Source: Heterobilharzia americana (lineage: Eukaryota; Platyhelminthes; Trematoda; Strigeidida; Schistosomatidae). Taken from it: DNA of 64,000 nucleotides. The notes under the pieces were generated by a model. That model did no database searches, had not been told where the DNA came from, and saw only the letters and a list, made by a program, of their open reading frames with translations. The stretch covers positions 70,178,678 to 70,242,677 of the forward strand of contig OX104134.1 in assembly GCA_944470555.2 (NCBI GenBank), written 5' to 3'. Below, one piece after another: positions 35,591 through 47,900 of this stretch. The first letter of the stretch is position 1, and every line of letters begins with the position of its first letter. A program made the position numbers and the translations under genes.

Positions 35591-37420
35591 CATCATCATC
35601 ATTATCAACATAGGACCAGGCATTACTGCGTAACGGTCCGAGTTGCCACACCTCATATCAGCACATCAAGTAAAAAGGTAGTGAGGTGAAGGATGAAGAT
35701 AAGTGAATGCAGTCAAAAGAAATATAAAGTACGAGAAGAAAGGAAGGAGGAGTGACAAAATGGTGAGATTCGGTATAGCGTTGTTAAGATGAGGATAATG
35801 TGTGTATACATCTGCGCCACTGAATTCGGTTCTGAGCCATATCACCTAGGGTCTCCAACCACTGTTGGTTCCTCTTGTCCCGTGGACCCCAACCACCTAG
35901 TCTGCATCGTCCTACATGGCTTAAACACGAACCTGTACTGGCACGTGATCGGAGCCCAAGCTGGTATTCCAGAAAGAGCGGCGATTCCCCTACCGATAGC
36001 TTGCAAAAATGTGATCTCTGTGTCCACCGTTGGTTTGAAGTCAGCGGACACTATGAGACAGTATCTTTCCTATGCTTGAAGTTAGTGCTAGGCAGAAGCA
36101 AGTGACTGTCGGAACAAAACAACGATCACTGTTGTCATTTCCTTGGTATGGGATTCCGTAAATACCTCACAGATGCGTCTCCGACTGGCTCAGCTTCCCT
36201 ACTTCAGCAATGAAGTCATCTGCCATTAGGACTACATCTGAACGTTGCGCTTTCTGTAGCAAACTTGACAGATTCTGACAGAATCCACTCTTTGCATCAT
36301 TCGAACTACAGTTGGTGGGTAAGTATGACAAGATTATGAATAGGTCCCGGTTGGTCTCATGCTTCTTCCTAGTCTCTACAGATCCATCTAGTCAAAAAGC
36401 ACATAGACGGCTGTTTACTGGCATCCAGTCGAGAGGTGCACTTCCTGAGATACAGCTCAATGCTGTGCCTGCACCAGGAGAGTCGACTGGGTATCCGGAT
36501 ACTCGTAGGGTGAATTTTGAAGACTCACGACAAGGGCCAGGTGATGTCAATTTGATAACCACACTCGGGTCTTGTCTGTATACGTGTCCCGGAAACACCA
36601 CACATCCATAGCCAAAGATTTCATAGCTCCGACGAGCGACGCTTGTCTGGTTTGGCAGAGTTCGGACGTTGAGAACTTCTACATGAAAGCATTGGCGGGG
36701 TCTTAAGAGGCTAGAAATGAGGTTTAGATGGCTTTGATTGCTGGGAATGGTTGCAGAGTGAGAGGTTTGGGAAGATGTAAGAGGCCTGATACTAAGTATC
36801 AGAAGGTGAAAGCAAAGGAGGAGACAGAGTAAAGGAGGATAGGTTATGTTTGATTGAGTCTTCTGTATCACTGGAAGAGTGTGCGCAGTTGACACTTCCC
36901 GGCTGCCCATACCGTGGAAGGCTATTCCTTTCTAAAGTATCTGAAAGGGAAAAAGATTTGCGCCAGCCCAGAGCTCATGGATCATCTGCTTGAGGCTTTT
37001 CACATGCGACCTTTTGCGGGTTGCTGTTCCGGGGTTTGGTTGTTCGAAAGCCAGCTAGAGGAACCATACCGCCGGCACCCGATTACCGTGGGGCAGGTGG
37101 AGTGTATTATTTTGGGGTCAACCTCTTCTAACCTCTCCTCTTCCGTTGAGGTTGCACCAGCGTGGCGCTGCTGCTCATCCAATGGAAACACCTTACTGCT
37201 GTCACACCTCATCCAGCTAGCAGCAGTGTGAATAAGCCCTCAAACCGTCACCACAGTGTAGTAATTAACACCACAACGGTAACTGCTTTTCGTCTTACCA
37301 TTATTCAACAGACCTATTATCTCTTACAGACAGACTAACGGCAACGAAGGTGACCCACACTGGTGTACACCATGTTGGCTGTAGATTTAAGGTTGGGAAT
37401 CCAGTCATAAACACCTCAAC
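35591..37420 (-). mobile_element. RTE-like LINE, internally deleted copy
   Basis: The 3' end is at 35591, marked by CATCATCATCAT (a TGA/ATG-type repeat tail on the minus strand), followed by a 3' untranslated block shared with 37623-37880. Going up, the endonuclease region is at 36200-36910 (VLNVRTLPNQTSVARRSYEI, QDPSVVIKLTSP, LDWMPVNSRLCA). The 5' leader at 37000-37400 matches that at 41100-41290. The RT is missing entirely. The exact 5' end near 37400 is uncertain. Confidence 0.7.
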
Positions 37421-37429
37421 CGCACTCAC

Positions 37430-37622
37430 AACCACCCAGGTACATGAAATTTTGGTAACTTCCATCAAATTGACGCAAGAGGTGAGGTTAACTTCGTGGA
37501 TGTATACGATATCGTCGTACTAGGTGAAGATGTTGACAAAATGCAGGGTTTTTCTGGAGGCGTTGAGCAGAAATCTGAGTATTTTTGGATAGCATGCGTT
37601 TCGCATTTACCAAATGTAAGAT
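37430..37622 (+). mobile_element. Older RTE-like LINE, left part (interrupted)
   Basis: Plus-strand RT remnant, VDVYDIVVLGEDVDKMQ near 37500-37545. This corresponds to the YADD...GEDADK motif, with the catalytic YADD changed to VYDI. It is cut at CCAAATGTAAGAT (37610-37622), and the same 13 bases reappear at 41352, where the element resumes. Confidence 0.78.
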
Positions 37623-40600
37623 CATTGTCAATATAGGACCAGGCATTACTGAGTAACTGTCCCAGTTGCCACACCTCACATAACTACATCAAGTAAGAAG
37701 GCAGTGAAGAGTAAGCTGAAGAAAAAAAAACTCAGCCAAAAGAAATATGAAGCATGAAAAGAGAGAAAGGAAGAATGAGAAAGTGGTGAGATTCGGTATA
37801 GCGTTTAAGATGAGGATATTGTGTATATGCATCTGCGACACTGACATCGGTTCTGAGCCATATCATCTAGAGTCTCCAACTACCCGGTCTGCATCGCCCG
37901 ACATGGCTCAAACCAAAAGTCAAACACTTCATGCACTGATGCCATGTTTTGGTCTGGCCAACTCAGGCCTTTTTTCAGCCTGAACCTACTTCGCCCAACA
38001 CTGAGCAGCGAGGCAGTCGGTGGCTAGGCATACGTAATACGTGTCCCAACCATCTCAGTCAATGAAGTTTCATAACTTCGTCAACTGATTTACCTCTACT
38101 CCCTAAGACTATACCTGACGTCTGCGTTACTCACGTGGTGACACCAAGGAATATGGCCGATACTATGAGGGCAGCGGTGGTTAAACACTTGAAGCCTTCG
38201 CATATCTTCCAACTTTAATGGTCGTGTTTCACACCCACACAGTAGAACAGATCGGACTGCTGCGCAGTACAAACGACCCTTCATAGACAATCGGACGTCA
38301 CAGCGGCGCCATAGGTGGCGTAAGTTGGCAAAAGCCAGCCGAGCCTTTTGTATTTGTGGGAGATTTCGTCGGCCACCAGGGCTGATCCCATTTTCCAGGT
38401 AAGTGAAGTGGTCGACACATTCAATCACTACACTCTCTATTGTTAGCCGAAGCACTGTTGAAGACCGATCCTGGAGTAACAATTTGCATTTGGGTGGTGA
38501 GAAACACATCCCAAACATTCTCAAATTGCCACTCAAAGTGTTCAGAAGACTGAATCTTGTCAGCGTCTTCACCTAACAGGATTGTGTCATCTGGGTATTC
38601 TAGGTCTAGCGAAAATTCTCCTGCGATTAGGTCCACGTCTGTGTAATCAGGTGACGAGAGGGAGACCTCCATAAGAATATCTATGATAAAATTGAATAAG
38701 AATGGAGAGAGTGGGCACCCTCGATGAGCACAGCTTCCCGGAACATTTTACCATAAGCTCTAACACACGTTCGAGCAGAGAGCCTTCAATAAGGTGATGT
38801 ACTTACTCGGCACGCCTTTCAGTGAGATACATTGCCATAAGACTTCTCGACCAACGGAGTTGAATGTCGCCTTCAGGTCGATAGGCGTGCCTATGTTCCA
38901 GAGCCTGGTGCAGTGTGAATATTTGGTCGGTACACCCGCGGCCGGGTCTAAAGCCCGCCTACTTGGTTTTCGGGCTTGCTGTTCCTGAGCTCCACTCAGG
39001 CGTCGAAGAATTCTAGAACCTAGAATCTCAGACACTATGTTCGTCAGGCTGATTCCTCTGTGGTTATCACAAGAGGAGTTCTCGTCTTTCTTGAAGACTG
39101 GAATAATCAGAGACTTTGACCAGTCAGAGGGGATCGGATTTGATCCCCATATACTAGTTAACACTTCCCTTAACCTGACTGAAAGCACCTTGCCGCCATC
39201 CTTGTATACCTCTGAAATTAGTCCGTCTGGTCCTGCCGCCCTTCCCCATTTCAGGTTACCTACAGCTTTCTGGTATTCTGCTAGTGTTGGGGGGCCTATC
39301 TCAATGTCCCATTCAGGATCCGACTGGATATCGGGCAATACAATGGTGGCTGGAGGCCAGTTAAACTGATCCTCGAAGTGTTCTGCTCATCGTTCCGGTC
39401 GTCTCCTCTGCGAGTGAATCGCTGATCCGTCCTTCTCCGTTATAGTCCCACTAACCGCAGTTGACCTTCCCCACCCCCGTCTCCTTAATAAGTCTAAATA
39501 ACTGTTACCAATCACCGCTGCCTTTTCCATCTCTTTACCCTTCATTGCCCATCACTGTTTGGGGTCGTTGCGTAGGCTTTTTCTCAACCTACTTTTAAGT
39601 TGCGCTCGGTCTTCATTGTATCCAGAGCCTGCAGGCAGCAACGCGTTCATGTACATCCATTAGCTCAGAAGAAGCTGCTGATATCCGCTGGCTCTTTCTA
39701 GCCACTATTTCAGAGTCGGTTACGGTCTTCAACGCTGCTTTTACAGCAGACTGGAGATATCACGAAGCTTCTTCCGTATGAGTGATAGTCTTCAGTTCCG
39801 ATAACTGCCTAGCCAACTTCTCACTTAACACGGTTTTGGTGTTTCCGTTGTCCAACAGCACTTGTAATGGTTTTGTTGCCAAATGTTTCCTACGTCTATT
39901 GAGACGCAAGCATATACGCGTTCGGACCAACACGTGGTTTCTATCCAAATACGTACTGCAACGATGACTGATAGCATTGTGGTATATCTGTGTCCATCGC
40001 TGAGTTTAGCTCGGTAGACGCCACACTAGACAGCGTCTTTATGTCAGAAATTTGTGCTAGCTAAAAATAGGCGGTTATCTGAGCATAGATGTAGAAGGGA
40101 CTCCAAAAGCTCCACCTAAGTACCTTTCTGTCTCACTTCAGTCTACCCACCTGTGCATTGAAGTCACCTGCAACAACCACCACATCCGAACGTTTGGCCT
40201 TCGGGAGGAGGCTAGACGGTTTACGGTGGAACTTGTCCTTTACTTCATCCGAACTACGGTCAGTGGGTGGGTAAGCAGGGATTACAAAGAGATAACGGCG
40301 AATTTCACTATTTCTTTTAGTTCTCACTGTGCCGTTCAGCCTCATAGCGCAGAGGCGACTATCAACTGGGATCCAGTCTAGTAGTGAGCTTCTTGCCCTA
40401 GTGCTTAATGATACGCCTACACCTGCAAGACCGCGAGAACTAGCTATCGAATCTCCAGAAACTCGAAGGGCGAATTTCGCGGACTCACCAAGTGGGCTGG
40501 GAGAGGTCAGGTGAATAACCATACTTGGGTCTTGTATGCGTGTCTCACAAATACAGCACACATCAATGCCCCGAGTTGTTAGTCTTTGCCAACGAAGCCT

Positions 40601-41351
40601 GCTGACCACTTTGACGGAGGGTGCGGACGTTGAAGGCTCCAATATGTAAATTGGAGCGTGTTTAAGGAGACCAAGGATGCTGTTTTGTGAACTCAGATCG
40701 TTTTCAAAGGCTGCAGAACAAGGAGAAATTGAAGATGATACAGTATAGTTAGCTGAGAGACGTGAAGGAAGATTGTAACGTAATGATGAGGGAGGTGGAT
40801 AACAAGCAGTCTGAGGAAACTTGAGTGATGATAAAGTTATGAAGGGGGTTGACACTTCCCAGCTGCCCACACCATGGAAAGCTATTTCTTCTTAAAGTAC
40901 CTGAAAGAGATTTGTGTGACCGCAAAGCCCATTGGGCATCTGCTTGAGGCCCGTCATACCCAGCCTTTTGTGTGTGAACTTTTGTATTTTTGGGGCCGGA
41001 TGGTCGAAAAAAACGACAAGTGAACCAACACCGCCGGCCCGGCATGCCATGGGGTATGGTGGAGTATTTTTGGGGTTGAACCTTTCTAACCCCCCGCCCC
41101 GTCCACTGGAAAGGCAGCATCAGCATGGCACTGCTGGTCATTCAGAGGAAACAATTTACTGCTGTCACACTCCATCCAGCTAGCGGCAGTACGACTTGGC
41201 TCTCAGACTCCCATCATAGTGTAATAACTTCCACCACAACAGTAGCTGCTTTTCATCGAATCACTACCCAATAGACCTTCCTGGTACGGTAGGACCTCGG
41301 GGTAACAAGTGCTCCACCAGCATAGCTCGCTGGGTCATTGTGATATGCAAG
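37623..41351 (-). mobile_element. RTE-like LINE, near full length, inserted copy
   Basis: About 3.7 kb, bounded by the 13-base repeat CCAAATGTAAGAT (37610-37622 and 41352-41364), which I read as its target-site duplication. In minus-strand order: a 5' leader starting CTTGCATATCACAATGACCC (41370 down); endonuclease at 40870-40133 (LAGVGVSLS, LLDWIPVDSRLCAMRL, VVVAGDFNAQVG); RT at 39338-38760 (FKKDENSSCDNHRGISLTNI, KGVPSKYITLLKALCSN) and 38672-38421 (LEYPDDTILLGEDADK); and a C-terminal region at 38572-38096 (CVDHFTYLENGISPGG, LRHLWRRCDVRLS, CGCETRPL). The active site is YPDD instead of YADD, and frameshifts separate the blocks, so it is dead. Confidence 0.85.
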
Positions 41352-42290
41352 CCAAATGTAAGATGAAGCTCTAAAACTGGTCTGCTGCAAGTACTCCCAG
41401 TTTAGTACTAGGGAATTAAGCGTTGGAACTCTTGGACCACTTATCTCACTTGGAGAGTTGAACGAGTTCGAACGAAGTGGTTGTTGACGAAAACCCCAAT
41501 TCGTATACAGAAGGCCCGATTGGCATTTGCCAACTTGCGTCATCTGTGACACCGACTGGCGAGATATTCGACTACCTATCGAAGGAGGAGTATAATGCGC
41601 TGCAATCCGTTCTATCTTGTCATGCCGTTGAGATGTAGCCGTTGAAAGTAGAAAACACGAAGCGACTACAAGGTTTTGATCACAGATATCTTCGTGGCAT
41701 TGCTCAAGTTTGGTGGAATCTACGTGTGACCAATGTTGAGGTCAGGTGAAGGGCGAGACAGGGAAGTTGATTTGGTGAGGTTGTGAACTTGGACATGTAA
41801 TGCGCATACCGAGCCGTCACCTACCTTGACGTGCCATGCTAGACGAAGTTGGATTCGATTGGAATAGGGTCCAGGATGGCCAGATCAGACCAAACCTGAC
41901 ACCAATCGATGAAGTCTCTTACCGTTGGTTTGAGCCGTGTGAGGAGATGTAGACTGGCTGGTTGAAGTCCTCGAGACGAAAGGAATCAGTGGTTGAGGAC
42001 TCTTGTTGAGATGGTTGAAAATCGGTTACAATGGCGCAGATGTATTCACTCCTTGACATATTCTAAAGCTTGAATATTCGCACTAACTTTCCTCTTTAAA
42101 TTGTTTATTCTGTCACACAACTTTGCCTACTTTGATATCACTTTTATTCTATCTACCTGTTCCTTGTGCAGTAATGTGAAGTGTGGCAACATGAGCCGAT
42201 GCATTTATTAGGTTCTGCGTTGATTTTGTTTGTCTGTCTGTTCTCCTCGTTTAATCTGATGGGTTTATCATATTTTTATTGTCAGTATTA
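41352..42290 (+). mobile_element. Older RTE-like LINE, right part (resumed)
   Basis: Continues the 37430-37622 fragment. KCKM then NWSAASTPSLVLG follows the target-site copy directly. Next come IQKARLAFANLRHL near 41510-41560 and a 3' tail at 42050-42290. The frame is broken throughout. Confidence 0.75.
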
Positions 42291-42469
42291 GCGACTCATG
42301 TTACAAGGAATAATCGTGTTCACCTTCATACTTATGTAGTAAACCAAAGACGACGATTTTGTCAGTTAGTGAGTGCAAGTACAGTTTACCACTAATCTTG
42401 ATAAAACAGTTTGCACTGCTACAGTTTGAACCGATCCGCATACTCAGAAGACACTAGTAGCTGAAACGG

Positions 42470-43379
42470 TTAATATCATCATACGACCTAGCATTAACGC
42501 GTAACAATCCAAGTTGTCATACACAATATCAGCGCATTACTGTACGGAAACTCAAGATGATTTGAATGTGTATTCAATTCACTGGCATCGATTCTCAAAC
42601 ATATTATCGAAAGACCTGAATGAACTTATTGGTTATCATGCGGACAGTCACTGGAAAGTCTATAGTTTCACCAAAGATGGAACTAAACAGTCAGACACCG
42701 ATGGTCACCTCTAACCCCACTACCACAAGGCGAATCTACTACAGTTAGCATAGAACGAAATGGACGATAACTAGGGAAGCGCAACACATCCAAGCAACCT
42801 CGTTCGATAAGGGTTCACAACCTCATCAAGTTACTTTCCTCTTCTCAAAACCCGACATCTGACTTCGAAGATACTGACGTGGTGCTACCATGAAACATGA
42901 TCTATGCCATGAAGGTAGCGGTGGTAGAACACCTTAAACCTTCTCATATCTTCAATGATTACTGGTTATTTTTCACATTCATATACTAGAACAGAGAGAA
43001 CTAAAGCGCAGTACACTCGCTCATAAAAGGCAATCGGATACCGCGGATGGCGAAAGTCAAGAAGCCTATTTTATTCTTGCCGTGACTTCATCGGTCACTG
43101 ACTTACTAGGATTGGTTCGACTTCATACGTATATAGTGAATGAGCTCAGCCACTTCGCTCTCTATTCATTCACAGAACAGTACTTAAGACTAGTACCGGA
43201 ACAACAATTTGCACTTGGGGGGAGAGAAACAAAAACAGTAGCAGAAGGCCAGTTGAGTTGCCAAATAAAGTATGCTGTTCACCGTTCCAGTCGCCTCTTG
43301 AGGAACTGCGTAGCAGACTCATATGTCTCCGCAACTACTTGACTGAACTTCACCATCTGGTGTCAGAGTACCTGGTAAG
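42470..43379 (-). mobile_element. RTE-like LINE, 3' region and C-terminus
   Basis: The 3' end near 42475 (ATCATCATACGACCTAGCAT) resembles the family 3' tail at 35591 and 37623. On the minus strand FEVRCRVLRRGK and LDEVVNPYRTRLLG lie near 42880-42800. Thumb and C-terminal remnants follow up to about 43250. Confidence 0.6.
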
Positions 43380-45085
43380 TATAAATAACTGTCTACTGCC
43401 GCCTATCGCTGCGGTCTTTACCGTCTCTTTAAACCTTACTATTCACCACTGCTTACGGTCATCGCTTACGCTTCCTATGGGTTTGCATTTACGTCCATCC
43501 CGTTCGTTGCTGTGCTCGGAGACTGCAGAAACACACTCACGTACAAATATTAACCCAATAATTGCTAAGATCTACTGGCCCTTTCTGAGACACGTACAAT
43601 CTTTGACGCCGGTCTTGTAGCAGACTGGAGATGACACCAACCTTATTCAGGCTAGTTCATATTTACCTGTTCAGATAACAGTCAAGCTAGTCTCTGGCTA
43701 AAAGCAGAAAGAACAAGCTATCTTATCTCCAGAAACTGGAAGGGTGAATTCACCATACTGTTTGGGTGAGACAAAATGAATAACCACATTTGAGTCCTGT
43801 ATGCGCGTCTGGCAGACACAGAACGCATTCACGGCTTGAGAGGCCACAGTTCTAGCTAGTTAAGCATGTTGGTTGATATGACGGAAGATGCTGATATCGA
43901 GAGTTACAATATGTAGTTTGAAGCATAGTTTCAGGAGACCAAGGATGATTTACAGTGAATTCGAATCATTATCAAGAGCTACCAACCTGAAAGAGATTAA
44001 AAATGAAGCAGGAATACTGATGGACAGACTTGAAGAAAGATTAAAATGTAAAGATGTTCAACGTTGATATTGACCGGAATAGGTAAATTTGCGAAATTCG
44101 CTCTGCAGATAAGATGGCTTGTTCTTGCGTTCTTACAGTTGTAGGTATAGCATTATGATAAGGCAGAAAGTGCCCTTCTCCACGCCATCCCAGTTGATAG
44201 TCTCCTGTATACTGTTTCACTGAATAGTATGGTGGGGAATAAAAGAACAATGAAACTCCCTGTTGTCTTATTGCAATTTATCTTATCCAGTCATTGATTT
44301 TAGTTTGGATGAATTCTGCCGAAACCTACATAGCGTCCTACTGAGAGCCAAACGCTTCGACTTGGTTGTTACATAGGTAATTTCAATGCACAAGTGGGTA
44401 AGGTAAGCCAGACAGGAAGGCTCTCGCGTGCGTCTTTCGGAATCTAAGCCTGACGAACAGATAACGGCAATCGCCTGCTGCAACTATGCTCAAACAGTCA
44501 CCTATTTTTGACCAGTTCGAACTTCAGATATTAAGAAAGTGATAAATACTAACCACAATTCAACGCTGGACAGAGATTATATGGCTCTCAGTTATCTCTG
44601 GATAGGTTCGAAGGAGGACTATCACTAATTTTGGAGTACGTGCTTGCACAGAGACCACTGGTTGGTTCGAGTAGGAATACGTAGGAGCCTAATTGGATGT
44701 GACAACTACAGCAACGCAACCATAGCAAGTGCTGCTTGATGATGAAAATACTACGGCTACTTTCAGCCAGAGACTAGCTTGACTGTTATCTGAACAGGTA
44801 AATATGAACTAGCCTGAATAAGGTTGGTGTCATCTCCAGTCTGCTACAAGACCGGCGTCAAAGATTGTACGTGTCTCAGAAAGGGCCAGTAGATCTTAGC
44901 AATTATTGGGTTAATATTTGTACGTGAGTGTGTTTCTGCAGTCTCCGAGCACAGCAACGAACGGGATGGACGTAAATGCAAACCCATAGGAAGCGTAAGC
45001 GATGACCGTAAGCAGTGGTGAATAGTAAGGTTTAAAGAGACGGTAAAGACCGCAGCGATAGGCGGCAGTAGACAGCAATTTATAC
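43380..45085. repeat. Large inverted repeat made of RTE fragments
   Basis: Arms 43380-43707 and 44757-45085 (about 330 bp each) are reverse complements, with no difference seen over about 300 bp. They encode the same 75-residue frame in opposite directions. The 1.05-kb spacer holds RTE endonuclease pieces in both orientations: a minus-strand part near 43730-44000 and a plus-strand part near 44085-44740 (VPFSTPSQLIVSC, FSLDEFCRNLHSVLLRAKR). The arms are far better conserved than the spacer. Confidence 0.85.
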
Positions 45086-45339
45086 TCATCAGGGAAACCG
45101 TACAATCGCAGAGGAGATAATGTGAAGACGTCAGGTAAAAAAGTTTACGAACTCGCTTATAGTCTATTTCAAGTGCGAATTTCGCATCGCTTCCGAACTC
45201 GAGTAGAGAGATACTGTATCGCAGATATGCGGAGTGGTTTCAAATAATCATATACTTCGCACTTCACCTTGACATGGAAGAATTTGCAATTAAATGGTGA
45301 AACATAAAGTCGAAATTTCACAAATTCTTAGTGTTAACT
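45086..45339 (+). other. Unassigned sequence
   Basis: Short stretch between the inverted repeat and a CR1-like fragment. Nothing recognised. Confidence 0.35.
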
Positions 45340-46930
45340 TTTTACTTCAATGTTAAATATTCTAGTTGCAATAGAGTCAAGTGAGGGGAAATTCAAAGCC
45401 ACTTATGGTAGGTATTTTTGGTACAAGCGACATGGAGACAGTATGGAAAATAACTTTAACTGGCAGAAACCGATCTACAATTCAGATTTGTTGTTTACGA
45501 TGGGAGGCTGGGAGCCTATATTGATCTTTTTCCAGCAGATTTCTGTGCTTGTCCAATCCTCTTCTGAACAAGCCAATTGATAATGCAGACACAACTTCTT
45601 CTGGGAGTCGGTTCCAGGCGTTAATCACTCTATGCGAGAACCAGCACCCTGAGGAGACTATGTTCTTTCTTTCCTTTTTAGTTTCCTACTATGTCCTCTG
45701 AGGTGTTCCGACCTAGTGGGAAGAAAAAGAGAAGATAGATCAGGTCCGAAGTCATTTCTTATAATCCTGAATAGCACAATTAGATATCTCCTCTGTCTGC
45801 GTTACGGCAAAGTGAAGAGGTTCAGCTCCTTAAGTCGATCTTCATAGGTGAGGTCGGCCATCGCAGTGATCATACGAGTGGCTGCCCTGAGAACTCTTTC
45901 TAGAAGGTCTGCGTTACCTTTCAGACAAGAATTAGCCGCCTGTGTACAGTTTTGTAACTTAGACCTAACTAAGGGTGTGCATGAGGTGGGGTACATGTAA
46001 CCACTTATTTTCGTAAACGTTCTGCGTAATGTCCACAGTCTTAAAACTCCGAGCTGCTACCAATCAACAGTGACCCGTGGCTTTAAAGTCATAACTAACC
46101 ATGACTCTTAGGCCATTTTCGGTCAGTACTGACGGTAAATGAGTCCCATCAATATCGCAGGTGTTGCTGCGTGTGTGACCCAAGTGCATGCTCACGTATT
46201 TACATGTATTGATAGGCATTAACCACTTATCTGACCAGGTAAACAAGCTATTCAGGACTGCCTGGAGCGCACGCATATCCTCATCGTTCCTAATTTCTCA
46301 CCAGATTTTCACACCATCAGCGTAGGGAACCATAGGGGATTTCGTGATACTTGCCAGCTCATATACTTATAGGAGAAACAGTAGGGGGCCCAGGACTGTG
46401 CCTTGCGGCACTCCACTCTCTACTGACTTCCAAGTGGACAGTTGAGAGTTGATCCTAACTCTTTGTCTTATACCAACAAGAAAGTCTTTTATTCATGCGA
46501 GTAGACTGCTAGTGATTCCAAAACTTCCCAGTTTTCTGGGCAACCTGGAATGAGGTACTTTGTTAAACGCCTTACTAAAGTCAATGAAAATGACATCAAC
46601 AAGTATCCTATCATCTTTAGACTTAACCCAACTTTCTCTAGCTGTAAGAAGGCTCGTCAAACAGGAGAAATTTCTACGACAACCGTGCTGTGAACGAGAC
46701 AATAGTGTTGCACTCTAGGTGGACTATGATGGTTTTCTTGATCACTCTTCCTAGGATTTTCGCCACAGTGCTAGTCAGACTTATCGGGCTGTAATTTGAT
46801 GGAAGCTGCCTAGAACCTGCCTTGTGGATAGGTGTCATTGTGGCATCCTTCCAGTCATAGGGGAGTGTGCCTTCACTGAGACAATCTGAATATAGTAGTC
46901 AAGATGACGTGGAAATGTGCACTAAGGCCA
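45340..46930 (-). mobile_element. CR1-like LINE (SR1-type), RT fragment
   Basis: The minus strand from 46930: LPYDWKDATMTPIHKAGSRQ, then SQHGCRRNFSCLTSLLTARE, IFIDFSKAFNKVPHSRL (motif A), GVPQGTVLGPLLFLLYI (motif B) and then, where YADD is expected, PYADGVKIW. A C-terminal RNITSSGCWFSHRVINAWN-type stretch is near 45660. It has the order of a CR1/Jockey RT, but YADD has become YADG and there are several stops. The endonuclease is missing (5' truncated). Confidence 0.78.
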
Positions 46931-47900
46931 CTGAAGAAAACACTGAGAGCTAACCATGTAAAAACCACATGTATGACTGGGTTTTTCATCGTACAATTGA
47001 TTCCCTTTTTTCTTGAGCTAATGTCTTATCAAGAATATTAGCTTTCAACAAAACATCTTTCCTTACCGCACTTGATTCTGGATCCTGAAACTTTCTCACT
47101 GCATATGGAACGAGGTTCACTGTCTTGCTACCAGGCGTTACATTCATATTGACACACCCCGGTATATCGCGGCCAAACACAGATGCAGCGTCACATTCAT
47201 TCGAGTTACCATGTATGAACTTCATAATGGACGGGTTTTAGTTTTCTCTAGGTTTTAAAAAGCAACGATTTCGCTGTCATCATGAAGCATACAAACCCAC
47301 TTTCAATTAGGTTATCCGACTAACAAGTGATGCAACACTTGACCTCAACTACCGCTGACGTTTGATTAAGTGGTTGAAATGGTTCCAATATCCAATATTT
47401 TTTTAACGAGCTTGTGTAAACCAATTGATTTCTTCGAGCTTGCTTCTTGGTCTTGCGGAACGGCTGCAGATCTTTGGCGGATTCCGATGCAGTAGGCCCA
47501 GCCACTCGTCTGCTATAGCTCTGATTTACAGAACGGGAAGTTAAGTGTTGAACTACTACTTCTTGTGGTTAACCTGTGTAAAATGGAATAGAGAGAAAAC
47601 TGTGGCGATTAATATCTGAAAATTCAGTTAGTTCTGAGCTAAATGACCAAGATTTCAAGTGACAAACCCGCGTTTTAAGAATTCAGACGAAATGGTCTGG
47701 AGCAATTATCCAGGAGGTGGATTTCATGGGTTATCGACCAGAAGAAGGGAGTTCTGAGGCACTCAAGATTTTGTGGGCTACTATCAAGTTTTCTCTTAAC
47801 CTTCTAAATTTCAAGGGATGTAGATCAATCGTATTCATTCGTTTTTCATATGTTTTCAATCAGAGTCCTGAAAGAGACTTGCTCGAGCGTCCGTGAATGT
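46931..47900 (-). other. Unassigned, possibly transposon-derived
   Basis: Two minus-strand frames (46986-47225 and 47320-47505) without a recognised domain. The first reads VNLVPYAVRKFQDPESSAVR and a basic end. The position between two CR1-like fragments suggests retroelement debris. Confidence 0.3.

Noticed and set aside
36312..36611. Plus frames over the RTE endonuclease regions (also 40329-40514)
   Set aside because: Antisense shadows of the minus-strand endonuclease frame, which shows the family motifs.
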